This document shows, in pieces, positions 1-9,792 of a stretch of 64,000 nt of DNA. The position numbers and the translations under genes are program-made. This DNA is from Pirellulaceae bacterium (lineage in GTDB: Bacteria; Planctomycetota; Planctomycetia; Pirellulales; Pirellulaceae), in contig JAGYIQ010000005.1 in NCBI GenBank assembly GCA_018402565.1, positions 372,001-436,000 on the forward strand. The letters run 5' to 3'. The stretch's first letter is position 1, and every line of letters starts with the position of its first letter. The notes below the pieces were generated by a model. That model saw nothing but the letters and a program-made list of their open reading frames with translations. It had not been told where the DNA came from and ran no database searches.

Positions 1-975
1 GCACAAGTTGAGAACGCCATCGTGGGCACCGGTCAGGCCGGCACGGGCCTGTACAACACGGAACGTCAACTGCGTCGCTTGATGGACCTGCCCGTGAACG
101 ACGGTACCTTGCTGCGACCGATCTCGGCTCCCAACGTCGCACCCGTGCATTACGATTGGAATACGTCACAGACCCTGGCCCTGCAGAACCGCGCAGAACT
201 GCGTCGCCAACGCTGGACCGTCCGCCAACGTGAACTGGAATTGGTCGCCGCCAAAAACCTCAGCCGCTGGCGAGTGGACATGGTCGCCAACTACGCCAAC
301 CGCGGCTTCGGCGATAACCTGATCGGTACCTCAGGTGCCATCCGCGACCAATTGGGTGGAGACTTGGACGATTGGCGCTTGGGCCTGGAAATGCTGGGGC
401 CCGTCGGCCGCCGCGCTGGGCACCTGGGTGTGAAGAACGCCGAACTCAGCTTGGCTCGTGAACGCGTCCGCTTGGATGAACAACAGAAACAAGTCCTCAA
501 CGACTTGGCCAACGCCTACAGCGAAGTCGATCGCGCCTTCGCCCAGATCCGTACCACCGTCAACGCACGCATCGCCATCCAAGAAGAACTGGAACCAAAA
601 CGACGCCGAGTCGAAACGGGGGCCGATGACGTGTTCTTCCTCTTGGATGTGCTGCAACGAGCCGCCACGGCCGAATCCGCCGTGCACCGCGCGATCCTGG
701 ACTACAACACCTCCCTGCTCAATTACCAATTGGTCTCCGGCGCCCTACTGGCCAATTACAACATCCACTTGGCCGAAGATCCCGCCGAGTCCGGGGCCGT
801 GCAAGCCGCCGCCTGGACCAGCCAGTTCTACCGCAGCGGAGACGACTCACGCCCCATCTCACAACCCGTCAGCGAGGGGCCGATCGATCGTCAACCGCTG
901 TTCCCGCAAACCCACGCCCTCACTCCCGAAGCGGTGGAACCACAATCCGTCGCACCACCGGCAGTGAATCGTTAA
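1..975 (+). CDS. TolC-family outer-membrane efflux protein, C-terminal part (5' end outside window)
   Basis: The frame is open from base 1, so the true start lies outside the window; the GTG at 22 is internal. About 324 codons are visible. Long heptad-like helical stretches rich in Gln, Glu, Arg and Ala, separated by short loops, and a region reading YNTSLLNYQLVSGALLANYN resemble the second helical repeat of TolC/OEP proteins, which form the outer-membrane and periplasmic tunnel of tripartite exporters. The last ~60 residues are Pro/Gln-rich and probably disordered. It converges on the ParA gene with an 18-bp gap. The family call rests on helical pattern and length rather than a single diagnostic motif, and the transported substrate cannot be inferred. 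Confidence 0.7.
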   Translation, partial: AQVENAIVGTGQAGTGLYNTERQLRRLMDLPVNDGTLLRPISAPNVAPVHYDWNTSQTLALQNRAELRRQRWTVRQRELELVAAKNLSRWRVDMVANYANRGFGDNLIGTSGAIRDQLGGDLDDWRLGLEMLGPVGRRAGHLGVKNAELSLARERVRLDEQQKQVLNDLANAYSEVDRAFAQIRTTVNARIAIQEELEPKRRRVETGADDVFFLLDVLQRAATAESAVHRAILDYNTSLLNYQLVSGALLANYNIHLAEDPAESGAVQAAAWTSQFYRSGDDSRPISQPVSEGPIDRQPLFPQTHALTPEAVEPQSVAPPAVNR

Positions 976-993
976 GGGGCGGAGGGCGGAGCC

Positions 994-1833
994 CTACGCC
1001 ACCAAACAATTGCTAGGTTGCTCGCCTGCCCGTGCGGTTTCAGCAGCGGCTTGGGCCAAGACTTCGAGAGCCAAGTTGCGGTAGTCCTCGGCGCCGTGCG
1101 AGGTCGGCGCGTATTGGAAGATCGACTGCCCGAAACTCGGGGCTTCTGCCAAGCGAATGTTGCGGCGGATCTTGGTTTGGAAGCTGGTGACTTTGCTCCA
1201 CACCTGGCCACCGCCCCGTTCCGCTTCAAAGAACTCTTCGACGTCGTGGATCACTTCCGACGCCAACCGCGTCGAGGCATCGCAGAGGCAGTAGAGCAAG
1301 CCCGACAGATGCAGGCCCTTGTTCAACCGCCGCGCCACAATGTCGATTGTTTTGAGCAACTTGCTCAAGCCGTGCAGCGCGAGAAAATGCGGTTGCAACG
1401 GCAGGAACACTTCCTTGGTGGAAGTCAACGCGTTGAGTGTCAACACACCCAAAGACGGCGGGCAATCAATAATCAAATAATCGAAGGATTCCGAATCCTC
1501 CTGCAGACGATCGCGGAGAATGATCTCGCGCCCCACTTCCCCCGACAACTCCATCTCGGCCGCCGCCAAATCCAAATCCGCCGGGCAGACGAACAATCGC
1601 GGCGCCGCCTCGACGCGGACCGCCGCCAAAGGCACCTCCTCCGTCAAGACATGATACATCGATTGGCCCGACTCGCCGGTCGTGACCCCCAAATGCAAAG
1701 ACGCGTGGGCCTGTGGGTCCATGTCGATCAAACACACCCGCTGCCCCATATCGGCCAAGGCCGCCGCCAGATTCACCGAGGACGTGGTCTTACCCACCCC
1801 GCCCTTCTGATTGATCATCGAGATCGTCCGCAT
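994..1833 (-). CDS. ParA/Soj-family chromosome partitioning ATPase
   Basis: 279 aa, typical length for a Soj-type ParA. The deviant Walker A motif KGGVGKTTSSVNLA is at about residues 10-23, followed by DMDPQAHASLHLG and the Walker B region DCPPSLGVLTLNAL. This is the MinD/ParA P-loop ATPase fold that binds DNA as an ATP dimer and moves partition complexes or other cargo. The ATG at 1833 is preceded by a good ribosome site (GGGAG, 7 nt away). No parB or parS site is adjacent, so it may be an orphan ParA positioning another cargo. The upstream region holds a dispersed repeat. Confidence 0.93.
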   Translation of the reverse strand: MRTISMINQKGGVGKTTSSVNLAAALADMGQRVCLIDMDPQAHASLHLGVTTGESGQSMYHVLTEEVPLAAVRVEAAPRLFVCPADLDLAAAEMELSGEVGREIILRDRLQEDSESFDYLIIDCPPSLGVLTLNALTSTKEVFLPLQPHFLALHGLSKLLKTIDIVARRLNKGLHLSGLLYCLCDASTRLASEVIHDVEEFFEAERGGGQVWSKVTSFQTKIRRNIRLAEAPSFGQSIFQYAPTSHGAEDYRNLALEVLAQAAAETARAGEQPSNCLVA

Positions 1834-1849
1834 CGGAAACTCCCTTCTC

Positions 1850-2115
1850 CTACTTGGCCATCCTCGGCCAACTTAAGAAAATCGTGCGAAAACACGGCTT
1901 TCCCTAGTCAATCGAAACCTATGACGGCGGGTTGATTTTTTAAGACTCGCGCGCCAAGTTGTCGCCCGATTCAAGAAAATCGAGCTAAAACAGGGCGTTT
2001 TCCCATCAATCGAAACGCTTGACGCGTTCCGCTACGGAAAAATCAATAAGCCCTTAACGCACTCCGCTACGGAAAAATCAACTCGCCCTCTGACGCGTTC
2101 CACTAAGGAAACCAT
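1850..2115. repeat. Dispersed repeat family A (first locus)
   Basis: The intergenic DNA between the divergent parA and O-GlcNAc transferase genes is filled with a degenerate repeat: variants of CGAAACGCTTGACGCGTTCC followed by GCTACGGAAAAATCAA, appearing about three times, with a preceding segment containing AAATCGAGCTAAAACAGGGC. The same sequence family recurs at 49735-50035. It does not look coding. Bases 2116-2301 show nothing else I can name. Confidence 0.8.
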
Positions 2116-2301
2116 CGCGCCCCTCGGGCCGCCGCCGAGTATACGTGAAAGAGGCGTCCCTTCCTAGTTCGTTTCTCACGCCGCGGTGTCTCGCGTGCTG
2201 CTAGCACTCGCCGCCCCCCATATCTTGTTGAATCCTTGCACAGTTCCCCCCAGCAAATGCCGAATAATGCTTAAAGTTGGTAGCCCGGCCCCCCCAACGC
2301 T

Positions 2302-4716
2302 TTGGAGTCGACCCGCGTGGTCCATCACAGCGATAAAAAACACCAAGACAAACTGAAACGCCAGCGAAAAGTCGCCGCCAAGGCCCGACGTCTCGCACTC
2401 CACTCGCGTCCAAGTTTGAGTGCTAGCGACATCATGCAGCTAGCGGCCTCCGGGCAAGTGCCACAGGCGCTGCTAGCGGCTGAACAACTCACGCAGCAAC
2501 AGCCGGAGTCCTGGCAGGCCTGGAATTTGCTAGCAGTTATCCATGACCACCTGCGGCAACTGGACGAGGCGGAACGCAGCTATCGCACGGTCACGCAGTT
2601 GGCGCCGGATCGCCCCGAGGGCTGGCATGGGCTGGGCAAGGTCCAAGGAGCACAGCGAGCATTACCAGCCGCCGTCAGTAGCCTACAGCGAGCCGCCGAG
2701 TTGGCCGGCCAAGATGTCGCCATCCTCCGCGATCTGGCTCGGACCTTCCTGTTGGTCGGCAATGTGGCGGCTGCCGTGGACACGATCCATCAAGCTCGCG
2801 ACTTGGCCCCGCAGTGCCCGGACGTCTGGAACTTGTTGGGATTGATCACCCAGCAATTGGATCAAATGGAAGAGGCGGCGGAGGCGTTTTGCCAGGCCAT
2901 CGAGCTACGACCGGACTTCGTCGATGCCCTGGCGAATTTGGGCGAGTGCCTGCGAGCGTTGGGGCAGCTGGAGCAGGCCCAACAATTTCTGGATCGAGCC
3001 CTCAAGTTGGACCCGCAACACGCCAACGCCTTGGGTTTTTCGGGGATGTTGGCCGCCATGACCGGCCAGCGGCCGCGGGCCATCGAGCTGCTGCAGGCGG
3101 CTGTGCAACGCAACGCTCGGTATCGCTTGTTCCGGCTGCAGTTGGCGCGGACCTTGGTCGCCCATGGACAAATCGACGCCGGCCTGCAGCAATTGGCCGA
3201 GTTGCAAGAGCGGTTTGGCGACCAGCCCGACATCTTGCTGGAGCGAGCCGGCATCCACGCGGTGCTCTGTCAGCTGGATGACAGTCGCGACTGTCTGGAT
3301 CGCCTGTTGCAGCAACAGCCCGGCCAGCTGCTGGCGCGAATCCGCCGCGCCTTGCTCGTGCCGCAGATCCCGACCGATCGCCAGGAGATCGCGGGGGTCC
3401 GCCAGCAAATCGAGACACAGGTCAACGCTCTGCTGAGTGAAGACATGGAGCCGCTGGCCGCGCCGTTGGACGACTTCGCCAACACACACTTCTACTTGTC
3501 GTACCACGGCGAAAACAATCGCTCCATCAACCAGCGATTGTCGCAGCTCTACCGTCGGCTGTATCCCGGGGCCAACCACGTGCAACCGCAGTTGGCCGAT
3601 CTGCGCCGTCTGCAGCACCCGGGCTCCAAGATCCGGATCGCCTTTGTTTCGAAAAACTTCAGCAATCACACAATTGGCCGCTTGAATATCGGCCTGGTCC
3701 AGGGTTTGGATCGCAATCGCTTTGAAGTCACCACCTGCGTGTTCCCGGGTAGCAGTGACAGCTTTCAAGCCAAGTTCCAGCAAGCCAGTGATCACTTTTT
3801 GGTCTTGTCGGGCGACTCGCACCAGGCCGGCGGGATGCTGGCCGAACATCAACCGGACCTGATCTTCTACACCGACCTGGGCATGGACCCCACCACCTAC
3901 CATCTGGCCCATCAACGCCTGGCCCCCATCCAATTCACGACCTGGGGTCACCCGATCACGACCGGCATCTCCACGATCGACTATTTTATCTCCAGCGACG
4001 GGATGGACAGCGAGGCCTCGCAGGCACATTACAGCGAAAAATTGGTGCTATTCCACCATTTATTGCTGCACTACGATCGCCCGCCGCTATTGTCGGAATC
4101 GGTGGACAAGTCGCTGCTGGGCTTGCCGGACCACATTCGCCTGTACCTCTGTCCGCAGACGCTGTTCAAGATGCATCCCGACTTCGATGGCATCTTGGCC
4201 CAGATACTGCGGGCCGATCCCAGCGGCTTGGTGATGATGGTCAAGTTGGGCCACGAGACTTGGCGGCAACGATTGCTGGCTCGCTTCCAACGCAGCATGC
4301 CCGACGTCGCCGCTCGGATCCTCTGGATGGAACGGATGAGCGCCGTCCAGTTCCAGCACTTCTTCCGCTTGGGTGACGTGGCCTTGGACCCTTACCGCTT
4401 CGGCTCGGGCAATACCTGCCTCGAGGCACTGTCCATGGGCATCCCACTGGTGACCTGTCCGGACGCCTACATGCGGACACGCATGGCGTCTGCCTGTTAC
4501 CAGCGGATGGATCTTAGCGATCCCGTCACCGCATCCCCCGAGGCCTACGCCGAGCGCGTGATCCAGATCGCCACGGATCGCGACTACCGCCACCACCTGT
4601 CACAACAGATCCAGCAGCGGGCCGAAGTGTTGTTCGGCAACACCGCCGCCCTGCGTGAGTTGGAAGGCTGGATCGAGTCGGCGGTCGCCCATCACATCCA
4701 ACACGCCGAGACATGA
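2302..4716 (+). CDS. TPR-repeat O-GlcNAc transferase (SPINDLY-type glycosyltransferase family 41)
   Basis: The N-terminus is basic and is followed by roughly eight tetratricopeptide repeats (about residues 45-330, e.g. AWNLLAVIHDHLRQLDEAER). The C-terminal half has GT41 signatures: IRIAFVSKNFSNHTIGRLN at about 450, PIQFTTWGHPITTGI near 540, and FGSGNTCLEALSMGIPLVT near 700. Such enzymes move GlcNAc from UDP-GlcNAc to Ser/Thr of proteins; in bacteria some act on surface proteins. The start is uncertain: TTG at 2302 or GTG at 2317. An in-frame ATG at 2257 is ruled out by a TAA at 2272. A methyltransferase gene follows 70 bp downstream in the same direction, compatible with a glycan-modification unit. 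Confidence 0.88.
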   Translation: MESTRVVHHSDKKHQDKLKRQRKVAAKARRLALHSRPSLSASDIMQLAASGQVPQALLAAEQLTQQQPESWQAWNLLAVIHDHLRQLDEAERSYRTVTQLAPDRPEGWHGLGKVQGAQRALPAAVSSLQRAAELAGQDVAILRDLARTFLLVGNVAAAVDTIHQARDLAPQCPDVWNLLGLITQQLDQMEEAAEAFCQAIELRPDFVDALANLGECLRALGQLEQAQQFLDRALKLDPQHANALGFSGMLAAMTGQRPRAIELLQAAVQRNARYRLFRLQLARTLVAHGQIDAGLQQLAELQERFGDQPDILLERAGIHAVLCQLDDSRDCLDRLLQQQPGQLLARIRRALLVPQIPTDRQEIAGVRQQIETQVNALLSEDMEPLAAPLDDFANTHFYLSYHGENNRSINQRLSQLYRRLYPGANHVQPQLADLRRLQHPGSKIRIAFVSKNFSNHTIGRLNIGLVQGLDRNRFEVTTCVFPGSSDSFQAKFQQASDHFLVLSGDSHQAGGMLAEHQPDLIFYTDLGMDPTTYHLAHQRLAPIQFTTWGHPITTGISTIDYFISSDGMDSEASQAHYSEKLVLFHHLLLHYDRPPLLSESVDKSLLGLPDHIRLYLCPQTLFKMHPDFDGILAQILRADPSGLVMMVKLGHETWRQRLLARFQRSMPDVAARILWMERMSAVQFQHFFRLGDVALDPYRFGSGNTCLEALSMGIPLVTCPDAYMRTRMASACYQRMDLSDPVTASPEAYAERVIQIATDRDYRHHLSQQIQQRAEVLFGNTAALRELEGWIESAVAHHIQHAET

Positions 4717-4786
4717 GCCCCGGTTTGACATCCTGCCCCACTTGGTCCTTCACGACCCAGCGAATTGTTCCCCAAGGTCACTGCCC

Positions 4787-6139
4787 ATGATTCCCTTCAC
4801 TGCCGCCCAGCCGCGTCCCACCGCCCAGGTCTCGCCCTGCCCCGCCTGTGGTCATCAATTGGCGGTCGCTTTCCTGGAACCCTTCCGCCAACCGCTGGCT
4901 ACGATCGCTTGGCCCAAGAGCGAAGAACAAGCTCGAGCCATGCAGCAATTGCCGCACACCTTTGTCCGCTGCACGGACTGCGGCCACGTCTACAATCGCG
5001 ACTTCTGCTACGAGAATGTGCCGTACTCTGAGAAGCCCAACCTGATGTTCAACCAGGGCCAGATCTGGACGAACCACTTGATCCAGACCGCCGATCTGCT
5101 GACTGGTTATCTGCCCAAAGGTGGCACGGCCATCGAGATCGGCTGCGGCGAGGGCCACTTGCTGCGGCACATGGCCGCCAAACGGCAAGACGCGCGGTTC
5201 ATTGGCTTTGACCCCAGCGGTGCGTTTGCCACCGACGGTCGCTTTCAAGGTCGACCCGAACTGTTCCTGCCCGAATTGCACTTGGAACACCTGCAACCCG
5301 ATCTGCTGATCTGCCGCCATGTGATCGAACACTTGGTCAATCCGCTGGGGTTCCTGCAAGCGATCCAGTTTTACGCCTCGCGGTTCAACCTGCGGACTCG
5401 GATTTATTTGGAGACGCCCTGTGTCGATCGCGCGATTGAAAACGGCCGCGTGGTGGATTTTTATTACGAACATTATTCGCATTTCACCACTCAATCCTTC
5501 ACCAAGATGATCCAGCGGACCAGCCACGAGATCGACTTGTTGACCCACAACTACAACCGCGAGGTCATCAGCGGCATCGTGCGCGTCGGCAATCAGCAAG
5601 CCTGGTTGGAGATCGATCACCAAGCTACCGACTTCCGGCAACAAGCCCAAATCAGCGAAGATCTCTTGGCCATTCAATTGGAGCAATGGATCGCCCAGGG
5701 CAAACGCATCGCCGTGTGGGGCGGCACTGGCAAAGCCGCGGTGTTTATCAACCGCTATCGCTTGGATGCCAAACGGTTTCCCTTGGTGGTCGACTCCGAC
5801 CCGGCCAAGGTCGATACCTTTGTTCCCGGCCAAGGGCAACGGATCCGCTTCCGCGATCACCTGCTGCAACACCCCGTCGACATCATCATTATCCCCATGG
5901 CTTGGCGAGCCCAAGACGTGCTGTTGGAGATGGAAACCGTCGGCATTGAGTGCCCGCAGGTCATGGTCGAGCACCAAGGCCTGTTGGTCGACTTCCTCCG
6001 CGACCAACATCCTTACGCCACCGTGGACATGTCCAGCAAGGCGGCACCCAGCGGCCCGCACTACAACCCGCAGCGTGGGACGTATTGGTCAGCCCCGACC
6101 GCCAACCCTGGACAAAAAACCTCCCCAGCGTTAAGTTGA
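4787..6139 (+). CDS. Class I SAM-dependent methyltransferase with N-terminal zinc site and C-methyltransferase C-terminal domain
   Basis: 450 aa from the ATG at 4787; the open frame begins upstream but the region before this ATG is not protein-like and overlaps the preceding gene. The N-terminus has a four-Cys zinc site (CPACGH, then CTDCGHVYN). The central Rossmann core carries the SAM motif [15 protein letters not shown] and [13 protein letters not shown] second nucleotide-binding-like segment, [14 protein letters not shown], near residue 305 matches the C-terminal domain of TylCIII/NovU-type sugar C-methyltransferases. This order (zinc site, methyltransferase, C-terminal domain) is typical of that family, which methylates NDP-deoxysugars. 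It follows a glycosyltransferase, which supports a surface-glycan role; the substrate is unknown. Confidence 0.85.
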   Translation: MIPFTAAQPRPTAQVSPCPACGHQLAVAFLEPFRQPLATIAWPKSEEQARAMQQLPHTFVRCTDCGHVYNRDFCYENVPYSEKPNLMFNQGQIWTNHLIQTADLLTGYLPKGGTAIEIGCGEGHLLRHMAAKRQDARFIGFDPSGAFATDGRFQGRPELFLPELHLEHLQPDLLICRHVIEHLVNPLGFLQAIQFYASRFNLRTRIYLETPCVDRAIENGRVVDFYYEHYSHFTTQSFTKMIQRTSHEIDLLTHNYNREVISGIVRVGNQQAWLEIDHQATDFRQQAQISEDLLAIQLEQWIAQGKRIAVWGGTGKAAVFINRYRLDAKRFPLVVDSDPAKVDTFVPGQGQRIRFRDHLLQHPVDIIIIPMAWRAQDVLLEMETVGIECPQVMVEHQGLLVDFLRDQHPYATVDMSSKAAPSGPHYNPQRGTYWSAPTANPGQKTSPALS

Positions 6140-6258
6140 GCAATCTAGCCAGACCTTGCAGGCAGCCCAGCCCAGCGGCCCTCACCCCTGCTGGCCTTGC
6201 ATCGCCCCCAGTCCCTTGGCCGCGGCCTCCCGCCGCTTACTGTCTAAAAGGAGTGACC

Positions 6259-7218
6259 ATGACCGCACTCAGTCAACCCGGAATCCGCGAGAGCATCACC
6301 GAATGCATCGGCGCCACCCCCTTGGTCCGCTTGCGCCGCGTGACGGAAGGTTGCGTGGCCGAAGTGATCGCCAAGGTCGAGAATATGAACCCGTTGTGGA
6401 GCGTCAAGGACCGGATCGGCCGAGCCATGATCGACGCCGCCGAACGCGATGGTTTGATCAAAGAAGATACCGTGATCATCGAGCCGACCAGCGGCAACAC
6501 CGGCATTGCCCTGGCTTATGTCTGCGCAGCCCGCGGCTACAAGTTGAAGGTCTGCATGCCCGAGAGCATGACGATCGAACGTCGTCGCTTGCTCAAAGCC
6601 TTGGGCGCCGAACTGGTCCTGACGCCAGCCGCCGAGGGTATGCCGGGCGCGGTGCGACGAGCGACCGAGTTGGCCGAACAGAATCCTAACTACTTCATGC
6701 CCCAACAGTTCAATAACCCAGCCAACCCAGAGATCCATCGGCAGACCACCGCCGAAGAAATCTGGCGCGACTGCGGCGGCCGCATCGACCTGTTCGTCTC
6801 TGGCGTGGGCACGGGTGGGACCATCACCGGCGTCTCCGAGGTGCTCAAGCAGCGGCAGCCCAACATGAAGACCTATGCCGTTGAACCAGCCAACAGTCCG
6901 GTCATCACGCAGAAGATCAACGGCCAGCCGATCCAACCGGGTCGACACACGATCCAGGGTATCGGAGCCGGCTTCATTCCAGGCGTGTTGAACGTGGACA
7001 TCATCGACCATGTGATTCAAGTCAAAGACGAAGACGCCGTGCAAACTGCGCGGGACTTGGCCACCAAAGAGGGCCTGTTCTGCGGCATCTCCTGTGGCGC
7101 TGCCGCCTGGGCCGCGTTGCATCTGGCGCGGCAAGAAGAAAACCGCGGCAAACGCATCATCGTCGTCCTACCCGACTTGGGCGAACGCTACCTCTCGACG
7201 CAGCTGTACCCGGAGTAA
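6259..7218 (+). CDS. cysK: Cysteine synthase A (O-acetylserine sulfhydrylase)
   Basis: 319 aa, the usual CysK length. The ATG at 6259 has a strong ribosome site (AAAGGAG, 6 nt upstream); the longer open frame from 5950 overlaps the previous gene and is not real. PLP lysine lies in [11 protein letters not shown] (about residues 37-47), the substrate loop is PTSGNTG, and the phosphate-binding loop is [10 protein letters not shown]. It converts O-acetylserine and sulfide to cysteine in the cytoplasm. No cysE is visible nearby. Immediately downstream is a GATC-rich microsatellite. Confidence 0.95.
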   Translation: MTALSQPGIRESITECIGATPLVRLRRVTEGCVAEVIAKVENMNPLWSVKDRIGRAMIDAAERDGLIKEDTVIIEPTSGNTGIALAYVCAARGYKLKVCMPESMTIERRRLLKALGAELVLTPAAEGMPGAVRRATELAEQNPNYFMPQQFNNPANPEIHRQTTAEEIWRDCGGRIDLFVSGVGTGGTITGVSEVLKQRQPNMKTYAVEPANSPVITQKINGQPIQPGRHTIQGIGAGFIPGVLNVDIIDHVIQVKDEDAVQTARDLATKEGLFCGISCGAAAWAALHLARQEENRGKRIIVVLPDLGERYLSTQLYPE

Positions 7219-7239
7219 ACGGACAGCCTCCACCCAAAA

Positions 7240-7384
7240 GATCCGACCGATCCGACTGATCTGGCTGATCCGACCGATCCGACTGATCCGACCGATCCGA
7301 CTGATCCGACTGGATCCGACTGATCCGACTGATCCGACTGATCCGACTGATCCGACTGATCCGACTGATCCGACCGATCCGATC
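7240..7384. repeat. 9-bp GATC-rich microsatellite
   Basis: Near-perfect tandem copies of TGATCCGAC, with CGATCCGAC variants, containing about 17 GATC sites in 145 bp. One extra G near 7312 shifts the phase. It starts 21 bp after the cysK stop codon and runs directly into a short hydrophobic open frame. Confidence 0.95.
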
Positions 7385-7393
7385 AGCGCCGTT

Positions 7394-7525
7394 TTGTTTT
7401 TGATTGGCTACTGGATGTTGCCGCGAGCCGCGACGGGATGGCGGCGCGCGGCCCTCATCGGTCTGGGGCTGAGCCTAACCTTGCTCATTCTGTTCACCGT
7501 GATGCTGATTCTGAATCCGAAGTAA
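7394..7525 (+). other. Short hydrophobic open frame, possible remnant of a membrane protein
   Basis: Directly after the GATC repeat an open frame encodes about 43 residues with two hydrophobic stretches (VLFLIGYWML and IGLGLSLTLLILFTVMLIL) ending NPK-stop. There is no convincing start: TTG at 7394 or ATG at 7415, neither with a ribosome site. The frame continues upstream through the repeat into cysK. It may be the 3' end of a small membrane-protein gene whose 5' part was replaced by the repeat, or chance. Confidence 0.3.
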
Positions 7526-7832
7526 GCTCTGCTAAGCTTGTGGGAATTCGCGTGGACGACACCGGCACGCGGACCCAAAACAGGACATCTGGCTGCTCCG
7601 ACTTAAAAAACAAGGCGAGGTGACAAACTTTCATGGGGGTGCTCCAACAGTTTCGGGAAAATGCACCACAAACGTACAACCCTTCCCCTCGATGCTACCC
7701 TTCCTACCTCGGTCGCGTCAAGCGAATTTTTGAGCATTCACGGTAAGGGGTTAAATCTCGGGACTGGTGCGCTTCGTCAGTTGGCTGATTCGAAGAAAAT
7801 GGTAGTGCTTGTGCTCGACATGTAGACCGATT

Positions 7833-7890
7833 CGAGTACGAGTACCGCCAGTGGCTGAGTACGAGTACGATCACCACTATCAGCAACCGT
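7833..7890. repeat. Dispersed repeat family B (GAGTACGAGTACCGCC), first locus
   Basis: The segment containing GAGTACGAGTACCGCCAGTG and then GGCTGAGTACGAGTACGATC recurs with variation at 51478-51540. The rest of 7526-8052 holds no gene I can support, apart from the 16-base MITE end at 7928. Confidence 0.7.
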
Positions 7891-7927
7891 TCGAGACGAA
7901 ACATCGTAAAGGGCTATTACTTTTGGG

Positions 7928-7943
7928 TGTGACAAAGCACTAG
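7928..7943. repeat. Solo terminal repeat of the 145-bp MITE-like element
   Basis: TGTGACAAAGCACTAG matches exactly the right terminal inverted repeat of the element at 9356-9500. The opposite end is not seen nearby, so this is a truncated copy. Confidence 0.6.
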
Positions 7944-8052
7944 GGTGTTGAATTTTTGAAAAGGTTGGTGAAACTGGGATTCCAGGAGAGGATTGCCGGC
8001 ATATGTGAGTGCTGGAGTATGCCAGTGACACCAAACAAGTAGGAGTTATGAA

Positions 8053-9015
8053 ATGGCATGGCAATGGTTACGCTTGGGCTGGGTATTGACTGCATGGTTG
8101 GTCGCGGGCCCGCAACTGCTAGCCCAGGAACCAGCGGTGTTCTGGCGCGATGGCATTCTCTACGCCGAGGTGCCTGGCGGGGGCGCGGTGGTGCTCGGGT
8201 CGATCACCGGAACCATCGAACAAACCGAAAGTGACGGAACGCTCCGGTCTCTCACCGTGCCCCAAATACCGGCCGATTTCCGCCCCAGCCCGCATGACCA
8301 GGACACTCCCGAGTCGATCGCATTACGAAGCCACTTGCTATCGGTCACACGCTCCATTGCGGACTCCCAAAGGACCCCGACAAATCGCCGTCCTCCGATC
8401 GCGGGCGCCAGTGACGAACGACTCTCAAACGACGGCTTCGTTTACTTGGTCTACAGTCTAGAACGCGCTCGATCGTTGCTCGATTTGTCACAGACTCAAT
8501 ACGACCAACTTAAAACCATCGGTGATCGATACCGACAGGATATGGAAATGTTACGTCCCACAACCCGGACGCCAAAGGACGACAACCACGCAGAACAAAC
8601 CGAGTTCCTTGCGAAGGTCCGTGACCGTCGAGCAGAACTGATTGGCGAGATCTCCACCAACATCCTTCTGCGTCATCAAATCCGACCTGCCAACTTACAG
8701 AGTCCTGAGTTCGTGGGAATCGTCCGCATTTTGGGACAAACCCCAATTGGTGAAAGCGTCCCACTAACCCCCGCACAGCAGGATCGACTATGCGAGGAAA
8801 CCACTCGCATTGCCGTCCGACTGCAGCAACAAATTGCCGAGGCACGACAAGACATGCAAAAACTGCTGGAGAGAGAACTGAAAGCAACCCAACGCGCTCG
8901 GGTGGAAGAGCTCTACCCTGGCACTCTCGAACGGCAAATCGAAGGGACCTCCGTCGAACAATTCTTGCGCATCATCACCGTACCTAAAAAGCTCGCAACC
9001 GTTCCTGCCCCCTAA
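8053..9015 (+). CDS. Exported hypothetical protein, mostly helical
   Basis: 320 aa. Residues 1-25 form a signal peptide (MAWQWLRLGWVLTAWLVAGP then LLAQ, cleavage probably after AQ). The ATG at 8053 is chosen over the one at 8048, which hits a stop quickly; AGGAG at 8041 is at good spacing. The mature part has long charged helical stretches, for example around residues 150-200 and 250-290, suggesting coiled coil, and no cysteine pairs or enzyme motif that I recognise. It stands alone between repeat-rich regions. Function unknown. Confidence 0.75.
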   Translation: MAWQWLRLGWVLTAWLVAGPQLLAQEPAVFWRDGILYAEVPGGGAVVLGSITGTIEQTESDGTLRSLTVPQIPADFRPSPHDQDTPESIALRSHLLSVTRSIADSQRTPTNRRPPIAGASDERLSNDGFVYLVYSLERARSLLDLSQTQYDQLKTIGDRYRQDMEMLRPTTRTPKDDNHAEQTEFLAKVRDRRAELIGEISTNILLRHQIRPANLQSPEFVGIVRILGQTPIGESVPLTPAQQDRLCEETTRIAVRLQQQIAEARQDMQKLLERELKATQRARVEELYPGTLERQIEGTSVEQFLRIITVPKKLATVPAP

Positions 9016-9355
9016 GGCGTCGTGGAGCAAGCCGGGCCAACATTACAGGCCCTTTGCGTGGCAAACAAATGGTGAGTGCCGCGAATTCTCCCCATGAATG
9101 AGGGTGCTTGCGCTGGCGCACCAGCCACTAATGACTGATCTCGACCGTGAACGGTTAGAACACTAATCTTCGCTGATCTTCGCTGATCTTCGCTGATAGG
9201 CACGGATTCTAAACGCTCAATAGATGGATAACGAACCTGCATGAGGCCATGTCGGGTGGATGAACCGCAAGAGGGGGAAGGACGCAGAGAAGAACAACCA
9301 CCGAGATTTAACTGCGCAATCCCAACCTCCGAGTTGTTGCGGATTGATTCGGCAT

Positions 9356-9500
9356 CTAGTGCTTTGTCACAGCCAAAACTTGGGGTGTGGCAAAGGGGGC
9401 AGGCGTCAGTTGTGCGAAGCACCCGCAGGGCCGTTCCGGCAATTGACGCCTGCCCCCTTTGCCACACCGATCCCAAAATTAAATTGTGACAAAGCACTAG
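9356..9500. mobile_element. 145-bp MITE-like palindromic element, copy 1
   Basis: Bounded by inverted CTAGTGCTTTGTCACA and TGTGACAAAGCACTAG. Inside, GGTGTGGCAAAGGGGGCAGG is mirrored by CCTGCCCCCTTTGCCACACC, so the whole can fold into one hairpin around a centre containing GCAGGGCCGTTCCGG. It is too short to encode a protein. A second copy of identical length lies at 30548-30692. Nothing coding is seen in the rest of 9016-9790. Confidence 0.85.
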
Positions 9501-9792
9501 CCACGCGAGCATCTAACGCCGTGGCTAAAGGCAGATGATTACCCGCGGTAAATTCATCCCGTTGGCGGGCCGGCTGGAGTTCCGGAAATGAGGTTTTGAA
9601 TTCGTTCTAAACGCAATTGTGAAATTCCTTGATCGCAACCTTTCGGGTCTTTCGTGCTGTTCGTGGTTACCCCCTCCATGTAAAAAGCATACGAGACAAT
9701 CACGAAAGACACTAAAATGCACGAAAGAATGACCGCAGAGATTTTTCTGCGTAATCGCCTACGCGGTGTTGTTGCAACCGGGTCCGATGGTC

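Noticed and set aside
5950..6258. 103-codon extension of cysteine synthase
   Set aside because: Overlaps the methyltransferase gene; a strong ribosome site and the conserved start are at 6259.
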